Source: Amphirosellinia nigrospora
Lineage: Eukaryota > Ascomycota > Sordariomycetes > Xylariales > Xylariaceae
Direction of reading: 5' to 3'
Assembly: GCA_004123355.1 (NCBI GenBank)
Contig: SCHM01000001.1
Coordinates: 5,882,001-5,946,000, forward strand
DNA: 64,000 nt
Shown: in pieces, positions 1 to 12,790 of the stretch
Layout: each line of letters opens with the position of its first letter
Numbering within the stretch: the stretch's first letter is position 1
Translations under genes and position numbers: made by a program
The notes under the pieces: model-generated
Seen by the model: the letters and a program-made list of their open reading frames with translations, nothing else
Told to the model about the DNA's origin: nothing
Databases searched by the model: none

Positions 1-990
1 ATTTTGCCTACAATCACGGTGACTAGCACGATCTCGTACTCGACTTCAGCTAGCGAAGAGCCTAGTAGTATCGAGACTGTTACTGTGACGCCCTACGTCA
101 CTATCACTAAAGCCACAACGATACTATTGCCATCAGATATGGAGACTACAACTACTGGCAGCACCGTTACCCAAACTGATTCGTCGCTTGGAACTGTGAC
201 AGTAACCGTATACATCTCACAGGTGTCAACTCTAGCTGAAACCGGTGCAGTTGGTACTTCTGTTTCCGACACGAGTTTCACGACCCCAGAGCCAGTCACC
301 ACCACAGTTCTGCAGACTGTTTTCCCCGTTGCCGGCAGTACCTCGACTTCGACGTGTACGGAGTCCTCTATAACTAGTTCCAAGACAACTATCCCAGTTT
401 CGTACTCAGAAGTCACTATCGCCGCTATGTCGACGGTAACAGTCACGGTCAGTTTTGAAGGCATGATATCGAGCATGGATAGTTCAACTACAGTTGACAC
501 GAGTACCGCGATGAGTACAGTCACCATCGATGCTGTAGCTACTAGCACGAGCGTCGATACCACCTGCACGGAATCGACTGCGGTTATCAACAACACGTAT
601 ACAGTCTACTCGGCCATTACCACAGTGACAACGCCATTAGCCAGCCTGACGCCATACCTAGTGAGCAACAGCTCATACTCAAGTACCGCGTTCGCCAATA
701 GCACTAGCGCCATCACAGTAGGAATGACTACAATGTCATCAACTCATGTCACAGTTGAGCCCACTACTCTACACACGACATTGACTCACATGTCCAGCGC
801 CGATTCCACCGGCAGTGCTATCACTACGTACCCAGCTAACACTAGTATTCCTGCCACTTCTGGCTCGGGATCGGACGAGAAACCGCCCTGCAGCTTTCCT
901 TGGGGTAGCAGCAATGGAGGCGGCAGCCATAGCTGCGTCGTTATGCTGGCGGTGGTAGTTTCGCTCGGTTTACAGGGGTTTGTGATGTAA
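1..990 (+). CDS. GPI-anchored Ser/Thr-rich cell-wall protein, 3' end (partial)
   Basis: The frame is open from the first base to a TAA at 988-990, so the 5' end lies outside the window. About 328 residues are visible. They are overwhelmingly Thr, Ser and Val, with repeated TVTVT and TSTS runs and four scattered Cys (two as TCTES), typical of heavily O-mannosylated fungal wall or adhesin stalks. The C-terminus has a small-residue Gly/Ser stretch (GSSNGGGSHS) followed by a short hydrophobic tail (VVMLAVVVSLGLQ), which fits a GPI-attachment signal. No catalytic domain is visible in this part, so an N-terminal domain upstream cannot be excluded. The long opposite-strand ORF here is an antisense shadow of the Thr/Val repeats. 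Function beyond wall or surface glycoprotein is inference. Confidence 0.7.
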   Translation: MLPTITVTSTISYSTSASEEPSSIETVTVTPYVTITKATTILLPSDMETTTTGSTVTQTDSSLGTVTVTVYISQVSTLAETGAVGTSVSDTSFTTPEPVTTTVLQTVFPVAGSTSTSTCTESSITSSKTTIPVSYSEVTIAAMSTVTVTVSFEGMISSMDSSTTVDTSTAMSTVTIDAVATSTSVDTTCTESTAVINNTYTVYSAITTVTTPLASLTPYLVSNSSYSSTAFANSTSAITVGMTTMSSTHVTVEPTTLHTTLTHMSSADSTGSAITTYPANTSIPATSGSGSDEKPPCSFPWGSSNGGGSHSCVVMLAVVVSLGLQGFVM

Positions 991-2331
991 AGGGCAGTTG
1001 AACTATGATGAGAGTTTGGGAAACGCTAGATGTCGTTCTGCTCATATCATAAGAGCGACAGTTGATTTCTCGGCAGGCTGTATCAGCCACTAATATGTAC
1101 TGCCTGGTGTGGTTAGTAAATAGGTCTTACCTTTCCCCGCGCATGTGGTCTCGTTGATCTGGATCACATTGTTATGTTTGGAAGCGAACGTTGCGGTACA
1201 AGGGCAGTACTCGATGTAGGATCGTACAATGGAAAAAGACGCTATTCAATAATACAAAATTAGGCGGCGGAATGGCCCGAGGACTTTGTTTTGAACCATA
1301 TGAACATGCTCAAGATGGTCTATCGCACACAGTTCGAATCGCCTCTGTGGTTATCCTGCTCTATGACTTGATGTTACATTTTTACGTTGGAGTTGTATCA
1401 AGAACCGATATATTGGGGTGGACAATACTTTTTGCCACGCGTTCCATGGTATTGAGAATGTGATACATAGGTTACGCAAGTACCTAGGTATGCCTCCATC
1501 CATGGTGTGTACTTATTTCCGGTACCAAACTAGTAAGTACTTGAATTTGGCTTGCTGAGGGTTTACACACATTTCAGAGTCGCGAAATGGCTTCGATCAT
1601 CAACATTACAAGTTGCGTAGAAGGAGCTCACTCATTGCCGGGTCAATGAGCTATGTGGGTTTAGTGGTTGCACATGTTATAAGTCACGGTATCTTTACCT
1701 GTGCTAAATTCGAGACACATCATGTGAGACAGCATTAGTATGCACGATGGTACCTTAGGCAGACCCTTAGGTACACCCTGGAAATTTATAGTCCAAGACA
1801 GGGCCGACCTGGCGCTGCTGATGCCCTGGCTTGCGCGGCTCTGATTGGCTCAACAACGTATTTTTGGGGTTACGCAGAACGGGAATTGGTCCAGATGACC
1901 GTCAACTATTTCGTCACTGCCGAGGCCTGCCCTCCCCCACCAAATCGGTCAATTTTGGGTTGCCATGTGCCGGAGTGACAACCTAAAGCTACTCTAAATC
2001 TTTGGGTCGTCTCGTATCTTGTGACTGAATTGGCCCCAACTTTTGCCTCGATTACATGTCTTCCATAGGTATTCCTATGAACACTCATTAGCAACGGTGG
2101 TATCGCCTCCAGAACCACTGGTAACCCATTCTTTTTTCGAATTAAGCGTTAGCAGTCTTGTTCCATCCCAACAAACGGCGAACCTCTCGGTGCGAGCTGC
2201 CCCACGATACGCTTGTGACGAACGAAGGAACCAAGAGGTGCCAAACTTGTAGCACGTTTCCCCGGTCTGCCAGCTCCACGCCGCCCCTTTTAAACGCCAC
2301 GTATCTCGAATTCCCATGGGTCAATAACAAC
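991..2331. other. Intergenic, no gene seen
   Basis: Only short meaningless ORFs. It holds a TACCTAGGTA palindrome at 1481-1490, an inverted CCAAT box (ATTGG) near 1844, and presumably the 5' UTR and promoter of the acyltransferase gene that follows. Confidence 0.6.
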
Positions 2332-3290
2332 ATGTCGTTTACTTCATATCTGACTTACTTCCTCGTGGGTTATACTAGTCTGGTCGTGGCCTTCTATATG
2401 TTGTCCGCTGTCGTGCCCAAGGCGGCATTTGTCGCTCGTGCGCTCGCCTCCTACATCTCCCTGATAGTATGCACTATCTATGGAGCTACCGTGTCAATCA
2501 TCCTGCGAATCCTCGGCCTCGAACAGCTCGCCCAATGGACCGCCGGTCGTGCTTTCAAGTATGCCATGGCCCTGACCACCGGCATCACCTTCGAGGTCGA
2601 GGATCCGAATAAATACCTCGAGACTATTCGACCTGCCGTCTTCCTCGGGAACCACCAAACCGAACTCGACGTCCTCATGCTGGGCTGCATGTTCCCCAAG
2701 TATTGCAGCGTGACGGCGAAGAAGAACTTGAAGAAAATACCATTTCTGGGTTGGTTCATGGCCTTGAGCGGGACCGTCTTCATCGATAGACAGAACTCCA
2801 AGAATGCTAGAGATGCTATGGCTGGGGCCGCTGACGAGATTCGGAGGCGGAAACAGAGCGTCTACATGTTTCCCGAGGGCACCCGCAGCTACGCCAAGGA
2901 GCCGGGGCTATTGCCGTTCAAGAAAGGAGCCTTCCATCTGGCTGTCCAAGCTGGTGTGCCTATAGTTCCAGTGGTGGCAGCAAATTATTCTCACATTCTG
3001 CATATCAAGAGTCTAGTCTTCAACGGGGGCAAGATTCCAGTCAAAGGTGAGATGCACGTGAAGAATCGGGTACTACGATAAGTACTAATGCGACTGTAGT
3101 CTTGGACCCTATCCCAACTACCGGCTTAACGGCTGAAGATGTCGATGAGTTGACTCGCAGCACAAGAGAACTTATGTTGCGGGAGATCATTTCTCTCACG
3201 CAGAAAGTCCGAAATCAACCTATTGCCGTACCTGTGAACTCAGGTAGCAGTGTAGTTACGGCTAGCGGAAGAGATGCTGCTCGATCATGA
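2332..3290 (+). CDS. SLC1: 1-acyl-sn-glycerol-3-phosphate acyltransferase (lysophosphatidate acyltransferase)
   Basis: Transfers an acyl group to the sn-2 position of lysophosphatidic acid to make phosphatidic acid, at the ER membrane or lipid droplets. Exons 2332-3046 and 3100-3290 give 301 aa. The 53-bp intron starts GTGAGA, has a TACTAAT branch point and ends TGTAG. The ATG at 2332 is chosen because it begins the hydrophobic membrane anchor (SFTSYLTYFLVGYTSL); the frame stays open further upstream but looks like UTR. All PlsC/AGPAT blocks are present: NHQTELD (HX4D catalytic motif, about residues 105-111), GTVFIDR (block II), FPEGTRS (block III, substrate phosphate binding) and VPIVPVV (block IV). 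Length matches fungal Slc1 proteins. The reading frame is intact through both exons. Confidence 0.92.
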
Positions 3291-5035
3291 TGACAAGATA
3301 TAGCACCATTACTCAAGAGACCACTCACCGCGCCACACAAGAAGAGATGCTTAAGTTGTAACGCCGGCAGCGTCCTTCTGTGGCCATCCGAAAAAATAAG
3401 ACGCCCGAGATGCAAGCTGCAGCGCTTTGGAAGAGAAGCGAATGGCTGTATTGATACCCAATAGATTAGGACATGCTGATTCTTAATCAACCGATGCAAC
3501 TACGATATTTGGCATTGTCCCTTGATGCATAGAACTAAGGCGTTGGGGAAGAGAATGAAGCCTTAGTAGGCTATGTATGCCGTATCTGCGTGGATAAGGT
3601 AGAGGCGTTTTCAGCGACGGCTGGCGCATTACTCTGAACCTGCGTTTGGCTACCTCTAGCATTACACATTTGATAGGCGTCGGAACATGAATTACATGAT
3701 GCAGTATACCGAGATAGCATAATAGAATAGCGTATTTTTCAACCTACCATGTTCCAGATACGGCCTCCTGATTTTGATAGCCAACATACACTGCTCGATT
3801 AGCCTCCAAATCCATCATGACCTCTTCATGTAACAGCGCTCTTCTAAACAATATACTCAAGTTGCGTTTAGAAAGGCTAAGTCGCATTTTCTCTTTTCTT
3901 TTTTCTTTCGCATAGGTGGTCCTATGATTGGGCTACTAGTGAGTCTCATGGCAAGGGATCATCTTGTTATTGGCTCTTGCAGTATGCCGTGTATAGATAC
4001 CATGTATTATAGAGATATAACTCTCGGGTCTGCTCGGGCATGCAGTAGCGGAGGAAGCTATCTTGACCCGCACCCAATAGAACGAAAGTGGTTTGTTAGG
4101 TCATGTTGATCGCCTGCAGACAGGGAATTGAGAGATCTAACTTGGAATTCCTTGGCAGCTTGAGGATCACTAGTCGTCACTGGCGTGGCTGGGCTGGAGA
4201 CCCCAAAAACGCTGCTTGTATGTCATATGTAGTATGCGACCTCTCAAATCATTTGCAATGCGAATATTCCTCTTTCTGAGCTGTGCCAGACTCTATAGCC
4301 AGCTGGTCGTGGGTCAGAATTGACGCAATGCACCATGCCCACCCACGATAAGTGGCCTGATAATGATGGGTCCTCAGCTGGATCGAACAAGCCTAGTCTC
4401 CAGGACACAGCTGAAAGAAATATCGAAGAAATATTGGGACATCTGCAGGGCGATCGAGAGGGGTAATAGTGCGACCGATCAATGATGTGACATAGCTTGT
4501 TCTGAGATGTTTATGTTCCGATGGGGCGGCCGGCACTTTCGCGCTATCGAAAAATGACGAATCGCGCCCAGGTAGCTCGATGAGCTAGCTACATGTATAT
4601 AATGTACTATTTACTACTGACAGACCTCCAATGCCCACTACATCATTGATACCTTGGGCTGTCGGTGAGTTGAACACTACCTTCACTGAATGTACCCATG
4701 ACTGAGGTATCGCAAATAAGGGATGACGTGGTATGCTTTTGGGCGTCTCGCCATCGCCGAATGCAAGACATCCAGTAGCTGCAGAAGTGACGTCCTCGCC
4801 TTAGCTACCCATGGCGAAGCAAGCTCCCTCCCGGATTACCCCTCACGTAGCTGGGAAAGGGGAGCTGAAAGAGGGCCTCTGCTCGAAGAGGGAGCCTGCC
4901 GTCAGAATAGAGGTTCGATGGGTATAATAAAGCTTGCCCTGTCTGTTCAGGTCTTGTCTCGATCGTCCTTTGACTAGATAATTACATTCAACCGACTGTG
5001 AATCTATCATCTCGTTCAAGAAATAATCCATCACC
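3291..5035. other. Intergenic, 1.7 kb, no gene seen
   Basis: No ORF with codon structure or recognisable homology on either strand. The last 450 bp probably form the promoter and 5' UTR of the DDR48-like gene, with a TATATAA near 4596 and a STRE-like pair at 4839-4862 described separately. Confidence 0.6.
4839..4862. promoter_or_regulatory. Pair of STRE-like elements (CCCCT and AGGGG)
   Basis: CCCCT at 4839-4843 and AGGGG at 4858-4862 lie about 175-200 bp before the start codon of the DDR48-like gene. AGGGG/CCCCT is the stress-response element bound by Msn2/Msn4-type zinc-finger factors in yeast, where DDR48 is a known stress-induced gene. Pentamers are common by chance, so the role here is inference from position and gene identity. 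Confidence 0.3.
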
Positions 5036-5950
5036 ATGTCTTACAACAGCAACAACGACGACGACGTAAGCCTACCTTCCCCAAGATTTATATGTTGAAA
5101 CGACGCAAGACTAACTGATAGCATGCAGAGCTACGGCTCCAACAACTCCTACGGCTCTAGCCGAAGGGACAACGACAACGACAACTACGGCTCAAACAAC
5201 GATTCGTATGGTTCCTCTACAAAGTCGTCCCGGGATAACGACAAAGACAACTACGGCTCAAGCAACGATTCATATGGTTCCTCCAACAAGTCATCCCGGG
5301 ATAACGACAACTCGTACGGGTCTGGGGACAGCTACGGCAGTAGTCGCAATGATAGCGATTCCTATGGCTCTTCTAACCGTAGCAACAACAATGATAACGA
5401 CAACGACTCGTATGGTTCTTCCAATAAGAAATCGTATGGCTCTAGCAACAACGATGATGACAACAGCGACTCGTATGGTTCTTCCAATAAGAAGTCGTAT
5501 GGCTCTAGTAACAACGACTCATACGGCTCGAGTAACAATGACTCGTATGGCTCCAGCCGCAATGACGACGATTCTACCAGCTCTTCAACCCGCCGCAACA
5601 ATGATAATTCGTACGGCTCGAGCAACAACGACTCTTATGGGTCAAGTAACAACGACTCCTATGGGAGCAGTAACAATGACTCCTACGGCTCCAGCCGCCG
5701 GGACAATGACAACTCGTACGGCTCAAGTAACAACGATTCTTCGAGCAATGTAAACCGTCGCGACAACGACAACGACAATTCATATGGCTCCAGCAACAAC
5801 GACAGCTACGGCTCCAGCCGCAAAGACGCGGACTCATACGGCTCCAGCAACTCGGACTCGTACGGCTCGCGTGATACGAGCTCCTACGGTTCCAGCGGCC
5901 GCAACGACGGCGACTCGTACGGGTCGGGCGGATACGGCGGCCGGGATTAA
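5036..5950 (+). CDS. DDR48: DDR48-like stress protein, SYGSS/NND repeat protein
   Basis: Exon 1 (5036-5065) encodes MSYNSNNDDD. A 63-bp intron (GTAAGC to TGCAG) leads to exon 2 (5129-5950), for 283 aa. The protein is almost entirely low complexity: dozens of SYGSS units separated by N/D-rich spacers, with variants using K or R (SNKKSYGSS, SRRDNDNS). Hydrophobic residues are nearly absent, no fold is expected and there is no signal peptide or membrane segment. The repeat unit closely resembles yeast Ddr48p, a DNA-damage and heat-inducible protein also called flocculent-specific protein, and its Candida relatives. The yeast N-terminal segment before the repeats is missing here. Biochemical role is uncertain even in yeast. 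Repeat-driven similarity could be convergent, so orthology is probable rather than certain. Confidence 0.72.
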
Positions 5951-7393
5951 GGAACTACCCGTCGGGGGGATTCAAGCAAACCAACGATGGTCGATTGAGG
6001 AATGGTAGGGCAAGCCATCGTCCCTACCTACTAGATACCAATAGGGAAGGAAATGGCGCCATTGTCAGCAGGAGGCCGGGTAAATCGGGGGTTTCCCTAA
6101 ATGGGCGGGCCGGTTTTCAATGCGAATTTGATCTGAAACTTTTTTTCTCGTCTTTGTAATGTCTGTGCGTTCGTGAAGCGCCGGCATCGGTTGCCGTGTG
6201 TTTTGATCACTCCGTCCTTACCTAACCATTTCTTCCCGAAATGGATTCTGGCTTGCAGCGTTAATGTTTGAATCTGTCCGCTGAGTACAGCACGTTCGGG
6301 GTTTGTTCTGTTCGTCGCCAATACTCCCTATACGAGTAGAGATGCCATGTGGGGCGTGCGTTGGTATACCGAATACCGTACCTGGTAGGTTCCGTTGTGC
6401 ATACAAGATCGTCGAACCGAGGTCTTATTAACTCGTCTTGTTTGTAGAGTGGTTGTCGGACATGCCTGCAGATGCCTAGACGGCTCCTACCCCCACCACT
6501 GGCTAGGTATGGCATACACAAGTATCGTCTAAGTACCGAATTCATTATACATATTTATGCTGATATTTCAAGTTCCAATACTGTCTCCGCGAGGTCCGCG
6601 GAGAAGTGCGAAGTTCGGACAACAATCTTTGTGTACCTACTTGTACTGTATTTCATAGTTGGTAAGTCCAGGGTCGTTGATTACTCACTTCCGTGGACCG
6701 TGGTAGTCTCACAGAAGGGTCCGGTCCACGTGTTCGGCGCACATGGAAGTTTCCGTCACATATGGTAAGATATGTTGCAATCTTCTTCGTAAGTAATAGA
6801 ATCTACCCAAGGTTAATAGGTAGATTACCTGTAGTTACCTTATAAAGTGGTAGAAATTCGGAAACTAAGGTGTCTTTCCCGACCGGCTGTCATTGCCTCC
6901 GTGCATTACCTTACCTACTGTGGGTAGGACTGTCCAGATTGGCCAATGGGTGACGAGTTAATTGCTATGGGGCTGCGCAAGTGGCCAAACTCAGCTGATC
7001 TTATTGGGAATTGGCTTGATCAGCGGGGCATCGCTCACTGCGAGTCACCATGCTAGTCCCCCATAGTGGGGACCGATGGTGGCAGTGGGAGCTGCGTCGG
7101 ATACATAAAACTAACATACCGCCTCTCCGAGTCTTACTTTTTTTATTACCTTATATAGGAATTGACTATCGCATCCTGTATCCTGTATACACGTTGGTGC
7201 TGTAGAAGGAGAGTTTCGGTCGGAAACGTTCCCATTCGCTTTTTGGCCACGTATATATATAGTTGCTGTCATCACCTGCCTCATCCGCTAGTTCTGTTCC
7301 TCGCATCCGTATATTTTATTTGGCTTTGCGAGCCTGGCTGCGTCTGCATCTTACACAACGCACACGCCTGTGTAGCCAACCGCATCGCTCACC
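5951..7393. other. Intergenic: 3' region of DDR48-like gene and HEM1 promoter
   Basis: No convincing gene. The distal part holds a CCAAT cluster (6938-7014) and TATATATATA at 7252-7261, about 140 bp before the HEM1 start, both listed separately or cited there. The 6 kb portion shows nothing recognisable. Confidence 0.55.
6938..7014. promoter_or_regulatory. CCAAT-box cluster upstream of HEM1
   Basis: ATTGGCCAAT (6938-6947) is a perfect palindrome containing a CCAAT box on both strands; two further ATTGG boxes lie at about 7003 and 7010. In Aspergillus the CCAAT-binding complex, with HapX, controls heme and iron genes including the aminolevulinate synthase gene. Spacing of about 380-455 bp from the start codon is plausible for a fungal promoter. 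Binding is inference. Confidence 0.35.
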
Positions 7394-9320
7394 ATGGACG
7401 CAGTTCTTCGCCAATCCAAGGCCATGTGCCCTTTTCTAAAGAAAACGACCCCGGCCACTTTGCGTGCTCTCTCGACCTCGACTCGGCCTCAGGCTTCTCA
7501 ATGCGGTGGCACCATCTCCAAGCTCCAGCTGCTTGGACAGCGATGCCCCGTCATGGGCAAGGCCCTCGCCGTCCAGTCGGCTCGCGTCGGCTGCAAGGCC
7601 CCGATGCCAATGGTCGGTGCATGTGGCGTCTCGGGCGCTCGTGCCTTGTCTGGCCACTCCAAGGCTAGGATCCACACGAGCCGCCCCAAAGAGGCTCGCG
7701 CTGTCGATTCTTCTGTCTTTACGGCTCGTGATAGTGGTATATCTTATCCCACCCGACAAACGTGGAAACTAGAGTCTAATGTTCGTTTGTAGTCCAATTC
7801 CCTCCAGCGGCCCGGCAAGCCGGAAGGCTAACGTGGCTGCTACAACTACCACGGTTCCGAATGGTCCAAACGCCAAGTTCGACTACACCGGCTTTTATGA
7901 GGCAGAGCTCGAAAAGAAGCACAAGGATAAGTCGTACCGGTACTTTAACAATATAAACCGTCTCGCCAAAGAGTTTCCCCAGGCGCATGGGGCTAAAAGG
8001 GAGGAGCGAGTTACGGTGTGGTGCTCCAACGATTATCTCGGCATGGGCAGAAACCCCCAAGTTCTCAAGCAGATGCACGAAACCCTTGATGAATACGGCT
8101 CCGGCGCTGGAGGCACGCGGAACATTTCCGGACACAATAAACATGCGATTGAACTGGAGGAAACTCTCGCCAGACTACACGCCAAGGAGGCTGCACTTGT
8201 GTTCAGCTCCTGTTATGTTGCCAATGATGCCACTCTTGCAACCCTTGGCAGTAAAATGCCGGATTGCGTAATTTTATCTGACAGCTTAAACCACGCATCG
8301 ATGATTCAAGGCATTCGTCACTCGGGTACGAAAAAGGTCGTTTTCAAGCATAATGATCTTGATGACCTCGAAGCCAAGTTGGCCTCGCTACCCCTGCATG
8401 TGCCCAAGATTATTGCTTTTGAGTCGGTTTATAGCATGTGTGGTTCTATTGGACCTATCGAAAAAATTTGTGACCTGGCCGAAAAGTATGGCGCAATCAC
8501 ATTTTTGGATGAAGTTCATGCCGTTGGCATGTACGGCCCGAACGGTGCTGGTGTAGCTGAGCATCTCGACTTCGATGCACATCAGCAGGGCAGACCCAAA
8601 GGCACTATCATGGACCGAGTGGATATCATTACCGGCACTCTTGGAAAGGCCTACGGTTGCGTGGGTGGCTACATCGCTGGGAGTTCCAAACTTGTAGACA
8701 TGATTCGGTCTCTTGCCCCTGGCTTCATTTTTACAACGTCTTTGCCGCCGGCTACCATGGCTGGTGCTAGAGCGGCGATTGAATATCAAATGGATTACAA
8801 CGGAGATCGACGGCTACAACAGCTTCATACACGAGCTGTTAAGGAGGCTTTGGATGCAAGGAACATCCCAGTTATTCCGAATCCGTCGCATATTATCCCT
8901 ATCTTAGTAGGGAATGCCGAGCTTGCTAAGCAAGCTTCGGACATGCTGCTCAACGATTATCAAATCTACGTGCAGTCAATCAACTACCCAACCGTGCCTG
9001 TTGGCCAGGAACGCCTCCGCATTACGCCAACCCCGGGGCATACTAAGGAGTATCGTGATCAGCTAGTAGATGTTATTGATGAGATCTGGACAAAACTGAA
9101 CATTAAACGTACTTCTGATTGGGCTGCTGAGGGTGGTTTCATTGGTGTTGGTGAGGCGGATGCCCAACCGAACGAAGCTCTTTGGACCGATGAACAACTA
9201 GGTATCGATCATCAAATCGCCGAGGAAATCAAGGCCTCGAAGCCTGCTAATGGCTTCATGGAAACCTTGCTCGAGCGCGAATCTCGTGACGCGGCCCGGT
9301 CAGCGAGCGCAACCGCCTGA
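7394..9320 (+). CDS. HEM1: 5-aminolevulinate synthase, mitochondrial (first step of heme synthesis)
   Basis: PLP enzyme condensing glycine and succinyl-CoA to 5-aminolevulinate in the mitochondrial matrix. Exon 1 (7394 to about 7736) encodes the presequence, with two heme-regulatory CP motifs (AMCPFLKK and QRCPVMGK). The catalytic part follows: [60 protein letters not shown] (cofactor Asp) and [14 protein letters not shown] with the PLP lysine (residue K of GKAYG). The best splice pair is GTATAT at 7737 and TTTGTAG ending 7792, with a CTAAT branch point. Joining them leaves the catalytic frame one base out, so about one base seems to be missing between 7793 and 7830. With that base the protein is about 623 aa, normal for filamentous fungi. 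The only canonical alternative acceptor in phase (after 7905) would delete conserved FDYTGFYEA residues. Confidence 0.9.
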
Positions 9321-10277
9321 TCATTTGTTCTCTCGTAAAGAAGAACACGCATCAGTTCTAGGGGAGCTCAGCTGACCAAGGGTCGTTCTTTCGAGCGTAG
9401 CGAACTGCACAGCGTGCCACAGTTGGTGTTTCGATCTACTTCTTCACCACCCATTTGAAAGTTTCAAGACCTCTCGTCTATTTAAGGCACTAGAGTGTGC
9501 GTACATAAATATGTCAATATGACAACACATGAATGCAATCGGCACCATCTCGTTAGCTAGATGGAGTATGCTCATTCGCTATCAATATTCTATATACCTG
9601 CCCATGTGATGCTGTCCCGTATAAGTGAAATGCGACTTTTCTTACAGTATTATCACCTCCCCCCCTCCTTTCATATTAGCCTCAGTAGGTTTGCTTCTAA
9701 CGAAAATTTGATACAACTCGTCCGGGGAAGACCCGGCAAGGTGGTAGCGAAAATAGCCTTCGCCACCTAGCACGGACAACATTGGACTGGGCCCTGACCT
9801 CGGCAATGGTCGTTGCGGACCAAGCAAACAACATTGTCTCGTGGCTAGAACCATCCAGCCCTTCCATGGCTAAATATATGGGCGAAGAGGCACTATCTTA
9901 ACGATTTACCCGCCCTTGGCCGGATCCCCATGAGCATTGTGAAGCTTGCTGACCTCGCACAGAGATTCGGAGACTTCGTACCGCCACTTTAAAGTCAACA
10001 GCCGCAAAATGTACAAGCTGGACCTACATAACCTCTAGACCCCGGAAGAGCCATAGGGTAGCTAGAGAGACATTCGGGCCTGAGGATGTGGTTGGAGAAT
10101 TGGCGTTTGGAGAAGGCGAAGCCGGTAGATTTAAATAGCATATTAATAGGTGCTGGCACAGATATATGACCTCCAGGACGCGTCACTGAACCTCTCATGT
10201 TAGGTTTGGCGGACTACTACTGTTGCTTTTTCTTACTTCTGGACGTCTTATACTAGGCCTGTTCGACGATAACGAAG
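9321..10277. other. Intergenic, no gene seen
   Basis: HEM1 3' UTR and terminator region, then the promoter of the GH30 gene. Short ORFs here lack codon bias or recognisable similarity. No strong motif noticed. Confidence 0.55.
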
Positions 10278-12477
<2,200 letters not shown>

Positions 12478-12790
12478 AGTGGTCGAGGAAGATCTATGTC
12501 GTGACGTTGTTGGGCCATGCTAGTTGAGTAGGTTTGGGAGATATGCCAAAAAATCGGAAAGTTTTCACCATGATGTAGTTTCCCCTACTTGAATACTCGT
12601 GGGTGACCAAATTGGAGTAAAATTTGTCTAACATGACAGACGCCCCTTTAAGCCATGCCACCTCTTCCCATTTAGTACCGTGCCGATGAGTTATCACCCC
12701 GAAGTAAGGAAAAGGCCGATATTGTATTCTAATCCAATGAACCCCCCTTCCCCGTCTAAGATCCGAAGTAAACCCCTGGACGCCCCGACC
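12478..12790. other. Short convergent intergenic region
   Basis: Shared 3' region of the GH30 gene (+) and the isochorismatase-family gene (-). No gene seen. Confidence 0.6.

Noticed and set aside
93-596. Minus-strand 167-codon ORF opposite the GPI protein
   Set aside because: It is the antisense of Thr/Val repeats; its Val-rich composition follows from the complementary codons.
1311-1350. tRNA B-box-like AGTTCGAATCG
   Set aside because: No matching A box, no cloverleaf and wrong spacing; no convincing tRNA gene was found in the window.
5362-5837. Minus-strand ORFs with LEPYESLLLEPY-type and Cys/Ser-rich repeats
   Set aside because: Antisense and off-frame readings of the SYGSS repeat in the DDR48-like gene.
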